DNA from: Pedobacter africanus
GTDB taxonomy: Bacteria; Bacteroidota; Bacteroidia; Sphingobacteriales; Sphingobacteriaceae
Assembly (NCBI RefSeq): GCF_900176535.1
Contig: NZ_FWXT01000002.1
Location: forward strand, 310,001-374,000
Direction: 5' to 3'
DNA: 64,000 nt
Below are positions 44,697-53,813 of this stretch, piece after piece. Made by a program: the position numbers and the translations under genes. A model generated the notes under the pieces. The model worked only from the letters and a program-made list of their open reading frames with translations, ran no database searches and was not told the origin of the DNA. Position 1 is the first letter of the stretch. Every line of letters starts with the position of its first letter.

Positions 44697-47107
44697 TGGA
44701 ACTAAAACAATATCTCGACTATCGAAAGGAACTTCTTCGGGAGTCGCGGGACCAGGAGGGTTTTACCTCCGAGGCATCTTTTATCGGGATATCTGTACTT
44801 CCACTGATGGCGGATGCTAAATTGATTGACTCTGAAGATTGGCAGGAGACCTACTACAGCTTTGCAGCAGAAAAGATCAAGATCAACGGTTATATGGTCA
44901 ACGAATCCGGGGAAAGGCTACAGCTCTTTATCCTCAACGAAGATTCGGTCAACCTTGCTGCCACAGAAAACGATATGGCGATTAGCCAAAAGAGCTATTA
45001 TGAGAATCATTTTTCAAGAGCAGTGAAGTTTGTTAAAAGAGCTATTAACCGTAACCTGGAGGATACTCAGGATTCAAGCCCGGCTAACGTACTCATCAAT
45101 CAGCTTTCCTCGGGCGATATTCTCAACCAATTTGATGTAGTGGAGATATTTTTGGTATCGGCGACGGCCACTATGGAGATGCGGGGGAATGATCCCAAGC
45201 CTAAGAAATTCGACTTTGAAAACGAAGAATTCTCCGTGTCCTACGCCCAAGGTCGGGAACAGCTGAAAAAAAAGATGCTGATTATCAGACGGCTTATCGA
45301 CCTGAATTTTCTCCTGGACGTCATGATCTCTCAAGGTAATAGGGAGATATTGACCATTGAGTTCGGAAATGTATTTGGTGCCCCCCTTTCTGCAATCAAG
45401 GCGGCGAGTGAAGCCAATTTTGAATCCTATCTTTGTGTGATACCTGCTACCAACCTTGCCGAACTCTATCGACTTCATAGTACGCGCCTGCTGGAAAAGA
45501 ATGTAAGATCATTCCTTGATTATAAGAATGACGCCAATAGGGGAATGCTGGCGACGATGAAAAAAGACCCCTCGAAATTTATTGCCTTTAACAACGGTTT
45601 GACAATTACCGCTACCGCCTCTGATACGAGCCAACAGAGTGGCATTACTCTAATTCATTCGCTAACAGATTTCCAGATCGTTAACGGTGGACAGACCACG
45701 GCTTCCATCTACTTTGGCAAAAAGGCCAATGTTGATATTAGCAAGGTATTCATCACTGCAAAAATTAACGTAGTAAAGGAAGTAGCCGAACAGGAGCTGA
45801 ATGCCTTTATCAAGGAGATCAGTCTCTATTCCAATACCCAAAATAAAGTAACCACCGTAGACTTGGACTCTCAAAACCCTCAGCTTATAAAGTTGAAGGC
45901 TATGACCATGAGTGTAGTCACCCCAAGTGGTAAAAAGTGGTTCTTCGACCGCGCCAGGGGAGAGTATAGCACTATGCTAAAAAAATCGGGTAACCGAAAC
46001 AGATTGGAGAAGGAATTTGAGGACAGGCGCTTTTCGAAGGAGGACTTGGGAAAATATTATACTGCATGGGGCGCTCAGCCATATATGGTCAAAAAGGGTG
46101 GAATAAAGGTCTTCAAGTTCTTTATTACTGCTTTATGTGGTGATGGCGAAAAGCGAAAGCCAGTTGATATCGATAGAACGTTCTACGAGGAGCTTATCGC
46201 CAAGATCATTCTTTTTGACCGTTTAAATAAGATCCATGGAATAGGAAAGAGGGCCATCGGTCAGCTTCGCTCTGCTGTTGTTCCATATGCAATTTCTATA
46301 TTATATGCCCATACCGATGGAGGAAAATCTGATTTGTATTTTGATCTTTCCAGGATATGGAAGTCAGAGGGACTTGAGGAAGACCTCGCGGATTTCATGG
46401 AGGAACTAATGCGGCTGACTAATGAGCTTATTAAGAAATACGCGGATAGCGATGATGTTGGGGAAAACTCCAAAAAGAAAGAGCTATGGGACCGCGTATG
46501 TTCAAGTACCGAAATACAGATGTTTATGTCCAAAAAGACCAGTATACATATACTTGGAAAATATACAATATCCACTGAAGAGAGGAAAAAGCTTTCAAAG
46601 CGCAACAAAAAGATCGTAGATTTCAAGTACCTATCCGACAATGTTTCAATCTTTACCAATGGTATTGCTTTCTATGATCGTATTCTGGTCGCAATGAATG
46701 ACAATCTGAGTACAGTTGACCTGGTAAAACTTAGTGCTATTAAATCAGCTATTGCCAAACGGGAAGACCTTTCACAAAAACACATAAATTTTGAACAGGA
46801 GCTTACACGAACCATTGGGAACGAGCATCCTGAGGTGTTTGAGTACAGGCCTGTGGAAGAGGACCTGATCTGGAAGAATAGCTTTGAGTTTATCCTCAAA
46901 GTGTATAATAATGCTCTCGAGAACAATGCAGAAGTAAGTGTTGAGTTCAAGAAAATAGAAGAAATGGCTAAGCACAAGGGCATCAAATATTATTCCGTAT
47001 TTGTACAGATTGGAGAGGCGTTAAATAAGGGGCAATTGCCGACTATGCAACAACTATGGTACGCTTCACATATCCTCGAACTAAAAGGTTCCGCACATAT
47101 TTTGTAA
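44696..47107 (+). CDS. AIPR-family protein
   Basis: This 803-residue protein of the abortive phage infection (AIPR) family is the last gene of the restriction operon. The core includes FLDYKNDANRGMLATMKKDP, KFIAFNNGLTITATASDTSQ and DFQIVNGGQTTASIYFGKKA, the AIPR signature, then ITAKINVVKEVAEQELNAFI and ISLYSNTQNKVTTVDL. Homologues are associated with abortive infection or with restriction systems that include GHKL, Z1 and PD-(D/E)XK partners. The molecular activity is not established. It starts at the overlapping ATG of the stop TAATGG. Confidence 0.9.
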   Translation: MELKQYLDYRKELLRESRDQEGFTSEASFIGISVLPLMADAKLIDSEDWQETYYSFAAEKIKINGYMVNESGERLQLFILNEDSVNLAATENDMAISQKSYYENHFSRAVKFVKRAINRNLEDTQDSSPANVLINQLSSGDILNQFDVVEIFLVSATATMEMRGNDPKPKKFDFENEEFSVSYAQGREQLKKKMLIIRRLIDLNFLLDVMISQGNREILTIEFGNVFGAPLSAIKAASEANFESYLCVIPATNLAELYRLHSTRLLEKNVRSFLDYKNDANRGMLATMKKDPSKFIAFNNGLTITATASDTSQQSGITLIHSLTDFQIVNGGQTTASIYFGKKANVDISKVFITAKINVVKEVAEQELNAFIKEISLYSNTQNKVTTVDLDSQNPQLIKLKAMTMSVVTPSGKKWFFDRARGEYSTMLKKSGNRNRLEKEFEDRRFSKEDLGKYYTAWGAQPYMVKKGGIKVFKFFITALCGDGEKRKPVDIDRTFYEELIAKIILFDRLNKIHGIGKRAIGQLRSAVVPYAISILYAHTDGGKSDLYFDLSRIWKSEGLEEDLADFMEELMRLTNELIKKYADSDDVGENSKKKELWDRVCSSTEIQMFMSKKTSIHILGKYTISTEERKKLSKRNKKIVDFKYLSDNVSIFTNGIAFYDRILVAMNDNLSTVDLVKLSAIKSAIAKREDLSQKHINFEQELTRTIGNEHPEVFEYRPVEEDLIWKNSFEFILKVYNNALENNAEVSVEFKKIEEMAKHKGIKYYSVFVQIGEALNKGQLPTMQQLWYASHILELKGSAHIL

Positions 47108-47248
47108 TTTGTTTCTAATACTTAAACTTTTCTGATTTTGTAACTCTAGCTATTACGGTCAATGTAGTTCGTATACATTTATCTCAATCTATTTCCCCTT
47201 GCCCTTTAAATCCATAATGATTAACTTTAGTTACATCTGTTAATTGTT

Positions 47249-47623
47249 ATGGTACAAAAAGTCATCCTGCATAGAAGAAGCAAGGCCCCGTTAGTGGTTA
47301 TAGAAACACTTTTTTCAAGTGGTTTTCTAGCCTATTGGCTTTTTAAAAAGTATGAGTTTGATTGGTTATTAGGGGTGGTCATCTTTATTGCGAGTTTCTT
47401 GCTAACGGCATTCCTGTTTTTCAACATCAGGATATTCAGATATATATATTCAATTCTTTTCTCGCTGGGTTGGGGCTTTTTGGGATATATATTTGCCAGC
47501 AGTGTTACAAAATCTGATTTAACTGCCTGGGTTGTTCTTGCTGCCGTTTTTGTCCTAAGTCTTCTGGTGCATAAAAGCTATTTTTCATTTGAGACCAACG
47601 CTGAAAGGATAGATTACAGATAA
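47249..47623 (+). CDS. Small four-helix membrane protein
   Basis: This 124-residue protein has hydrophobic segments FSSGFLAYWLFKKY, WLLGVVIFIASFLLTAFLFF, FSLGWGFLGYIFA and LTAWVVLAAVFVLSLLVHKS. No family is recognised. It lies 141 bases after the AIPR gene on the same strand, with a start at GTTATGG. Whether it is part of the defence module, for example as a membrane effector, or an unrelated gene cannot be told. Confidence 0.6.
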   Translation: MVQKVILHRRSKAPLVVIETLFSSGFLAYWLFKKYEFDWLLGVVIFIASFLLTAFLFFNIRIFRYIYSILFSLGWGFLGYIFASSVTKSDLTAWVVLAAVFVLSLLVHKSYFSFETNAERIDYR

Positions 47624-47672
47624 CTGCCAGTAGCTCCAGATCTGTTCCATTCCTGTTCCAGTTTAGTACTTT

Positions 47673-47694
47673 ACGTGCACCTCAGGTGCGACGT
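47673..47694. repeat. Near-perfect palindrome in the gap before the PLD gene
   Basis: GCACCT-C-AGGTGC (47677-47689) is a perfect inverted repeat with a one-base spacer, flanked by ACGT on both sides (47673-47676 and 47691-47694, offset by one base). It lies in the 197-base gap between convergent genes at 47623 and 47821. There is no T-run. It may be an element boundary, a protein site or chance; nearby AACTGTAAAG is repeated at about 47784 and 47811. Confidence 0.35.
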
Positions 47695-47820
47695 ACATCA
47701 GCCATGCTTCACTCGAAGTCTAGTCGTCATTTGTCGAACCAACTCCTTGGGAAGGTGACCTGGAGCAAAGCAATTTTACTGGAACTGTAAAGGGAAACCC
47801 GTATCAGACCAACTGTAAAG

Positions 47821-48591
47821 CTATAGACGGATAAGACCGGTTTCTCCATTTGAAGGTTCACCACTATAGTGGCAGAATTTTTCCATGTAATTTACATTGC
47901 CATATTTCGACCAACTTTTATAAGCCTCTGCACAATAGGGCTTCTTGACATTAAAAGGGATCTTTGTTCCGGTTCTTATGCAGTACCCAAACTTCAAATC
48001 CCCAATTTCATAGTCGTCGTTACAATCAATAATAACATCAGATCTTAGAAATTCTTTGGTAAAGAATATTTCTTTATAGACGGGCTTCTTTTCGAATACG
48101 GTTTTACTGTATTTGTCAATTATTTCATAGCTGAAGTGATAAACTTGTTGATCGAGTGAGGCGCCGGTCAGCTCCGTTATAATGCTGCCCAGTCCGACGA
48201 TACTTTTGAGTAATCTGAACTTACATAAGATCCCTGCCTCGATATTGTTATCAGCTGAAAAGGAGTGGAGGTTCATCGACGCAAATAGCGAGTGAGAATC
48301 GTTGGCATATATTTTCGCATGTAAACGCTTACAATATTTAATAGTTACGTTCTGGAACTGCTTAAAGAAAGCAAAATCTTCATTGGAAAGACTTTTATGT
48401 TTATCCTCTTCATTTTTGCCAAAAACAACTATTACTTCTAATTCATCATCATTAACCCTTTTTTGGAGCACATTTTTATAGGCGTCATGTAGTTTTATAT
48501 AAGGAGATATGAAAATCAGTTGAGACTTGGCTTCATCAATCATATTAATGAGCCGTTTGTGCACTTCAAACCTATTAATTAGTTCAGGCAT
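47821..48591 (-). CDS. Phospholipase D-family nuclease-like protein
   Basis: This 256-residue protein opens with a PLD-type domain: IDEAKSQLIFISPYIKLHDA, then LHAKIYANDSHSLFASMNLH, which holds the catalytic H-x-K and a downstream Asn/Ser. A second part, YCIRTGTKIPFNVKKPYCAE with FCHYSGEPSNGETGL, has spaced Cys and His that may bind zinc, as seen in Bacteroidota PLD proteins. This PLD subgroup includes restriction nucleases such as the NgoFVII type. It is encoded opposite to the restriction operon and divergently from the repeat protein at 48715. Confidence 0.85.
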   Translation of the reverse strand: MPELINRFEVHKRLINMIDEAKSQLIFISPYIKLHDAYKNVLQKRVNDDELEVIVVFGKNEEDKHKSLSNEDFAFFKQFQNVTIKYCKRLHAKIYANDSHSLFASMNLHSFSADNNIEAGILCKFRLLKSIVGLGSIITELTGASLDQQVYHFSYEIIDKYSKTVFEKKPVYKEIFFTKEFLRSDVIIDCNDDYEIGDLKFGYCIRTGTKIPFNVKKPYCAEAYKSWSKYGNVNYMEKFCHYSGEPSNGETGLIRL

Positions 48592-48714
48592 AGAGCGTAT
48601 TATATATTTGGTTAGAGCTTAAAGTTAAATAATTATGCAAATAAATATTGTTCTATTTGTTCATTTATTCTAACATTCCTAATAATTTGCTATCAACAAA
48701 ATTGATGGTGTAGC

Positions 48715-50943
48715 ATGAGAATGACTGAACAGAAAATACTTGATGAATTGCTCCGGATACATGGGGAAGGATACCCATTAACGCAAAAACAACTTTTAAT
48801 ATTAAGGAGATCAGATATTCTAAACTCCATCAGAAAATACGGAACTTTGAGTTCATTTAAGGAAAAGTTGGGGTTAAAACTTCTCAGAAGAAGCTGGACA
48901 AATGAGCAGATACTTCATAAGTATCATGAATTGCGGCAACAATTGGGGTATTATCCATCTGCCAGGCAACTCAATTGTTTGGGCCATGGGAATTTAGAAG
49001 CCATCATTAAAAGCAGATATGGCGGATTTCGTAACTTTTATAAAATTATAGGTTATGAACCGAAAAGAAAGCCAAAAAAGTATTGGACAAAGGAAAATAC
49101 TATTAAAGAAACACTGCTTTTTTGTGAACAAAACTGGGACTTGATACAAAAAACTTCCCTTTCTAATGCCATTTTAAAAAATAAACGTTCAGATCTTGAT
49201 CATGCAATTTGTATGTATGGTGGGATCAGAAAATTAAATGACGAGTTAAATCTTGAGCTAAAAACCAAGAGACCTTGCTGGACCGAAAGTGAAATAATTA
49301 CTGAGTTGTTGAAACTTAAGGATTTAGGTTATTCCCTTACACAAAAGAACTTAAGAAAATTGGACCGTAATGATCTTCTAGGAGCTATGATGGCGCATGG
49401 ATCGTTCAAATTGTTCAGGGAAAAAATTGGAATTCCGATAGGTAGAAACCATTACTGGTCAGATGAGAGAATTATAGAAGAACTAAAAGAGCTTATTAAG
49501 ATCTATAAATTTATTCCTAGTCGTGTTATGATGATGTTTTTAGGGAAAGGAGATCTGGCCAGTGCAATGGCTAAACGAGGTGGATATAAAAAGTTCTGCC
49601 GCTTGTTAAATGTTAATTCTTCTCAATATTATTTATCAAATGCAGGTGTTTGGACGCATAGCTCGTATGAGTGCATCTTTCACAATATCTTGTTTAAGTA
49701 TCAAATTCCGCACAAAACTCAGGTTCAGATATGCAAGGGTCATAAATATACAGCTGATTTTTATGTATATGATACTTATATAGAAATTGTAGGATATAGT
49801 CAAAAATCTAATCCCGGTTATTTTCAAAACCTTGAATTGAAGATAAAATTGTACAATGAGATGAAATTGCCTTATCGGATTATTCCCAAAGCAATTTTTA
49901 TCAAAAGTGTAAATCTGGCGGAGAACAAAATATTAGCTGTACTAAAGGAACTGGAGCTTAAACAAAACTCAGAAACACGTTCTCTATTGGCCGTAGACAA
50001 AGATTTACCTCAAAGAACGCAATCTGACATTTCGCCGCCACAATTCAGATACCATAACATGCCTATTGATTTATTAAATTACGATAGTAGTAGAATAATG
50101 GAAACTCCAATTGATAAGGAGCTTGCAACAAGAGATATCTTTCCGATCACCTATTGGGCCGATATTGATAATATAAAAAAAGAACTACTCCCATTAGTTA
50201 ATAAATACGGACGAATGCCAAAAGAGGCAGAATTGAGAAAGGAAAGGAAGTCAAGTCTGATAGGTGGTATATACAAATATCATGGAAACCTTTACGAACT
50301 GGGACAAAAACTTAACATAAATGTCCTTTCTAAACCGAAGGGATTTTATAATGAAGCAAAAACCCTGGAAATGTACAAGGCTCTGTGTATCCAGGAACAA
50401 CGATATTTAACAGCTTCAGATTTACACAAAATGGGGCATCACGGTCTGGCCAACGTTATCTCTAAATCTGGTGGGATTTATAATTTAAGAAAGCGATCTG
50501 GCTTAGAGTTCACTCAAATCAGGCTTATCTATCAGTTCTATAACCTTGAAAAGGCAATTAAAGAATATAAAAATTTGAGTATCGAAAATAATAGATTTCT
50601 GACCAGAAAGGAATTGTATGGACTGGGGTACCAGACTTTAGCTAATTTTATTGCAAAAGAAGGTTTCACCATAATCAAATCTTTGACTGGCTTGCCCTTT
50701 TTTCCAGAGCAGTTAGCTGATCACTATACAGTTGAGAAAGCTATTGCTCAATATAGTGCATTGTGCTGCCAGAAGGGATATTTTCTTGTTATTAAGGATC
50801 TGATTTCTTTAAAATTGGACAAACTTGCAGTTTTTATCAGAAAATATGGAATTCGAAAAATCAGGAAGCATTCTCAATTAAATGTTCCTTTAAAAAAAAG
50901 GAAAAGATGCTTTGATGTCCAATCAGCCGTATCAATCATATAA
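48715..50943 (+). CDS. Nine-repeat protein with a central VSR/PD-(D/E)XK-like nuclease domain
   Basis: This 742-residue protein contains nine copies of a roughly 60-residue repeat. Five precede (about residues 4-54, 61-114, 124-182, 189-241, 248-300) and four follow (481-536, 543-598, 608-662, 670-724) a nuclease-like domain at 313-400. Each repeat begins W-[TS]-x-E or similar, has a [LI]-[PT]-[ST]-x-x-x-L pivot, then D/G-L-x-x-A-I-x-x-x-G-G-[FI]-x-x-[FL]-x-x-x-[LI]-[GN]. The central domain has E319 (SSYECIFHN), D348 (YTADFYVYD) and E357 (YIEIVG), with YFQNLELKIKLYNEMKLPYR after it, matching VSR/DUF559-type nucleases. Inference: the repeats bind DNA or RNA and the centre cleaves. The ATG is at 48715, or 48721. 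Confidence 0.75.
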   Translation: MRMTEQKILDELLRIHGEGYPLTQKQLLILRRSDILNSIRKYGTLSSFKEKLGLKLLRRSWTNEQILHKYHELRQQLGYYPSARQLNCLGHGNLEAIIKSRYGGFRNFYKIIGYEPKRKPKKYWTKENTIKETLLFCEQNWDLIQKTSLSNAILKNKRSDLDHAICMYGGIRKLNDELNLELKTKRPCWTESEIITELLKLKDLGYSLTQKNLRKLDRNDLLGAMMAHGSFKLFREKIGIPIGRNHYWSDERIIEELKELIKIYKFIPSRVMMMFLGKGDLASAMAKRGGYKKFCRLLNVNSSQYYLSNAGVWTHSSYECIFHNILFKYQIPHKTQVQICKGHKYTADFYVYDTYIEIVGYSQKSNPGYFQNLELKIKLYNEMKLPYRIIPKAIFIKSVNLAENKILAVLKELELKQNSETRSLLAVDKDLPQRTQSDISPPQFRYHNMPIDLLNYDSSRIMETPIDKELATRDIFPITYWADIDNIKKELLPLVNKYGRMPKEAELRKERKSSLIGGIYKYHGNLYELGQKLNINVLSKPKGFYNEAKTLEMYKALCIQEQRYLTASDLHKMGHHGLANVISKSGGIYNLRKRSGLEFTQIRLIYQFYNLEKAIKEYKNLSIENNRFLTRKELYGLGYQTLANFIAKEGFTIIKSLTGLPFFPEQLADHYTVEKAIAQYSALCCQKGYFLVIKDLISLKLDKLAVFIRKYGIRKIRKHSQLNVPLKKRKRCFDVQSAVSII

Positions 50944-51083
50944 GCATAAAACATCGCCATAAACTTTCTTTTCATAGGAAGAAAAAATAACTTTTTAAAA
51001 GCGCACCTTTTGGCCCCAAGGCAAAAAAAGCAAATATTATGGAATACATCCGATAAATCCATCTTAAATAAGAAATTTAAAAA

Positions 51084-51707
51084 ATGAAAATTCTCAACTA
51101 TTACATTTTTGCCCTGGCATTAGCCTTGTTCTCATTCCATGATACTCATGGACAATCATATGGCATAACCGATCTGCATAAATTTATGCAGCTGAACGCC
51201 GATACCACATTTATACTTGAATATCAAAGCGGTTGGCTTTTGCCGCCACAGTATTGGTTAGTTAGTAAAAAGGGCGATACTACAACTGCTTACATCTATG
51301 ATTTACCGCCGAAGTACAATGTCCTGATGCCAAAGTCCATTAGAAGCGCGATTTACAGGTCGAATGGTTTCAATCCAAGCCGTAAAATAGAGATAAACCA
51401 ATTTTTTAGGCCGGTTCCGACACCTGCAAAATACAAAGGAAAAATTTGGGATATACTCATGAAAGAGGAACCCTGGCAAATTCCGGATGATAAGGTGGAT
51501 GGAACAAGGTGTCCACCAAATAAAAATAGGGTTGAAATAGAAGACGGCGGTAGTGTAAACCTTTATCTGATTACAGCGAAAGAAATTAAAACGCTTTCCT
51601 TTTATGCCCCGCATTTTTATGAAGAGAAATGCCCGGGCAGAAAGGGAAGGCAGAGCATTATAAGAATTGATAAACTATTTCGGGATTTGTTTGAGCGCTT
51701 CCCTTGA
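51084..51707 (+). CDS. Secreted hypothetical protein
   Basis: This 207-residue protein begins with a signal peptide (MKILNYYIFALALALFSF, cleavage probably after HTHGQ-like residues near 24). The mature part has an aromatic-rich region (SGWLLPPQYWLVSKKGDTTT) and several Pro, with two Cys far apart (TRCPPNKNR and EEKCPGRKGR) that could pair. No family is recognised. It is on the same strand as the macro-domain gene that follows, with about 79 bases between them. Confidence 0.65.
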   Translation: MKILNYYIFALALALFSFHDTHGQSYGITDLHKFMQLNADTTFILEYQSGWLLPPQYWLVSKKGDTTTAYIYDLPPKYNVLMPKSIRSAIYRSNGFNPSRKIEINQFFRPVPTPAKYKGKIWDILMKEEPWQIPDDKVDGTRCPPNKNRVEIEDGGSVNLYLITAKEIKTLSFYAPHFYEEKCPGRKGRQSIIRIDKLFRDLFERFP

Positions 51708-51786
51708 ACATATTAGCTTAGGTTATACGGGCCTAAATTGTGGAGTTGACCACATTTTTTTTATCTTGGAAAACATAAACAGCTAT

Positions 51787-52314
51787 ATGAACCCCAAAAT
51801 CCAGGTCATCAAGGGTGACATCACAAAAATAAAGGCCGATGCAATCGTAAACGCTGCCAACACCTCACTCATGGGCGGTGGCGGGGTAGATGGAGCCATA
51901 CACCGGGTAGGTGGCCCGGCTATTCTGGATGACTGCCGTAAAATTGTGGCCCGGCAAGGTGGTTGTAAAACCGGCCAGGCGGTAATTACAACAGGAGGGA
52001 AGCTTCCTGCAAAATATGTTATACATACTGTTGGCCCTGTTTATAATGGTGGCAAAGGCGACGTTGCAGAGCTGCTCAGGTCCTGTTACCGGAACTCTTT
52101 AGCCCTTGCAGCAGAGAACGGTTGCAAAACTATTGCTTTCCCAAATATCAGTACAGGAATTTATGGTTACCCCAAGGCAAAGGCTGCTGAAATTGCCGTG
52201 AATGCGGTAAAGACCTTTCTAAATCAGAATGAAGCGATTGAAACAGTGACTTTCGTTTGCTTTGACAATGAAAATTATACATTTATTGAGGAGCAATTGA
52301 AGTTAGAGTTTTAA
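51787..52314 (+). CDS. Macro-domain ADP-ribose hydrolase (YmdB/O-acetyl-ADP-ribose deacetylase type)
   Basis: This 175-residue single macro domain reads PKIQVIKGDITKIKADAIVN and AANTSLMGGGGVDGAIHRVG at the N-terminus (ADP-ribose pocket with the Asn-Ala-Ala-Asn and Gly-rich loop). YVIHTVGPVYNGGKGDVAEL and FPNISTGIYGYPKAKAAEIA complete the pocket. Such enzymes remove ADP-ribose or acetyl-ADP-ribose from proteins and nucleic acids. I chose the ATG at 51787; an in-frame start at 51667 would overlap the preceding gene. It may serve defence or regulation at the edge of the island, but general metabolism is equally possible. Confidence 0.93.
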   Translation: MNPKIQVIKGDITKIKADAIVNAANTSLMGGGGVDGAIHRVGGPAILDDCRKIVARQGGCKTGQAVITTGGKLPAKYVIHTVGPVYNGGKGDVAELLRSCYRNSLALAAENGCKTIAFPNISTGIYGYPKAKAAEIAVNAVKTFLNQNEAIETVTFVCFDNENYTFIEEQLKLEF

Positions 52315-52415
52315 AATAATTCCGAAGGAATTGGTGGTTGTTTGATACAAGGCATTTATGCTGACTGATCCAGCCTGACGCTAAAATTACTAGTTAATTC
52401 AGGCACTACTGAAAA

Positions 52416-52690
52416 TCAAAACCTAACCAAACCATCCCTACGCCGCTTATACTCTTTTCCGGCATATTTCTTATCAATCTCAATAGTAACTACACCATTT
52501 ACGGTATTTTCATTCCACCCGGATATGTCGGTGGTTTTTCCAACGAAACAAAGTCGTACATTCTAGCATACCTTTGGTATACCAGTATAAAACAAGTAAC
52601 TGCTTTTATACTAGCAGGTAAATGCGTGGTAAGTTGCTGCGTATTTCCTTCGGGGTTGACAGGGGGTTGATTCGAAAAATGACGAACCAA
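52416..52690 (-). pseudogene. Remnant of a TonB-C domain protein
   Basis: One frame reads MYDFVSLEKPPTYPGGMKIP and stops. The V-E-K-x-P-x-[YF]-P-G-G-M pattern is the lead-in of TonB C-terminal domain proteins. A neighbouring frame continues ENTVNGVVTIEIDKKYAGKE and KRRRDGLVRF and stops at 52416-52418. The typical linking part (about 20-30 residues after P-G-G-M) is absent and the frame changes near 52505. The rest of the gap 52315-53109 contains only this, the terminator at 52881 and AT-rich sequence. Confidence 0.45.
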
Positions 52691-52880
52691 CCACGGATAG
52701 AGTATTAAGGAGCCATGTCAAAAATACCAGGCAGAACTACTGGCAAATAGGAGGCATATCAGTGTAGCGTAAGCATCATATCATAGTTCCATTATTCGAG
52801 GGGACAATAAGCTGGACGAAATCAGCCCATTTCGTATAATTCACCTGTTGTACCCTATAAAAATAAGAAAATATTCAACT

Positions 52881-52922
52881 AATGCTACTTGTTACCTGCC
52901 AGTAACAAGTAGCATTTTTTTT
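52881..52922. terminator. Strong intrinsic terminator
   Basis: AATGCTACTTGTTAC (52881-52895) pairs perfectly with GTAACAAGTAGCATT (52902-52916) around a six-base loop and is followed by TTTTTTT. It is about 560 bases past the macro-domain gene and 190 bases before the sigma factor. It isolates the two transcription units. Confidence 0.88.
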
Positions 52923-53109
52923 GACGTCAAAAAATATATTAAAATATTTTTTCTTATAAAAAGAGAATAATTTGCCGCTTAGTGATGCTTTTTAGGGCCT
53001 TATTTTGCCTTGTTACTTAAGTGTCAATAATACACCTGTGTGGTTTTTAACCTGAACTTATATAAGTTTACATAAAAAAATCAGTAAATTTATAACAAGG
53101 GCATACACT

Positions 53110-53706
53110 ATGGCTGTTTATAGCACACATACCGATCAGGAGCTGGTTACGTTGCTGCAAAGCGGGGATGAACGCGCTTTTGACCAACTGTTCCGAAAAT
53201 TCTATCCGGCGCTATGCTACTTTGCAAAGCGATATGTGCCAGCACAGGAACTGGCCGAAGAGGTGGTTCAGGATGTGATGGTTAAGCTGTGGCAGCGGCA
53301 TGTCGACTTTGAGAGTTTTAATTCTTTAAAAGCCTTCTTGTACATCAGCATAAAAAACGGATGCCTGGACAGTGCTATAAGTGAAAAACGCAAACTGAAT
53401 CGCGACAACAACTGGTACCAGCAGCAGGAACAACTGGAAGCCGATGTAGAAGAATACATTATCCAAACTGAAGTGCTGATGGAAATAAGTCAGGCCATTG
53501 CCATGCTGCCAGATCAATGCCGCAACATCATGAAAATGAGTTATGAGCAGGGGATGAGCGGCAAACAAATTGCCGAAGCCATGCAAATCACCGTAAGCAC
53601 CGTAAATAACCAGAAGGCCAGGGGCATACTGCTGCTCAGAAAAATACTGAGCTATAAAGGAATGGCTACCCTGATGATCATTGTCAACTCAAAGATGTTT
53701 GAATAA
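53110..53706 (+). CDS. ECF-type RNA polymerase sigma factor (FecI-like)
   Basis: This 198-residue protein has sigma-70 region 2 (DERAFDQLFRKFYPALCYFA and VVQDVMVKLWQRHVDFESF) and region 4 (LPDQCRNIMKMSYEQGMSGK then QIAEAMQITVSTVNNQKARG, the helix-turn-helix). Bacteroidota ECF factors of this length pair with a FecR anti-sigma factor and control a SusC/SusD utilisation locus. Here FecR lies 3.4 kb downstream, with unrelated genes in between. A partial second copy of its region 4 is at 54628-54738. Confidence 0.94.
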   Translation: MAVYSTHTDQELVTLLQSGDERAFDQLFRKFYPALCYFAKRYVPAQELAEEVVQDVMVKLWQRHVDFESFNSLKAFLYISIKNGCLDSAISEKRKLNRDNNWYQQQEQLEADVEEYIIQTEVLMEISQAIAMLPDQCRNIMKMSYEQGMSGKQIAEAMQITVSTVNNQKARGILLLRKILSYKGMATLMIIVNSKMFE

Positions 53707-53813
53707 TATAACCGGCCTTACAGGCACGGAATTGAACGAATTGCAAATTTGTGTTTTTTCTACCATTAAAGACCAACCAGCGATGATCACTATGGATTAT
53801 AAACATATAAGTT

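Noticed and set aside
47640..47820. A tRNA-like or structured RNA gene
   Set aside because: There are stems, but no acceptor/T-arm pattern with the conserved GGTTCGAATCC-type loop. Only a palindrome is supported.
51667..51786. Upstream start for the macro-domain protein
   Set aside because: The extra 40 residues overlap the previous gene and are not part of the macro domain. The ATG at 51787 starts exactly at the domain.
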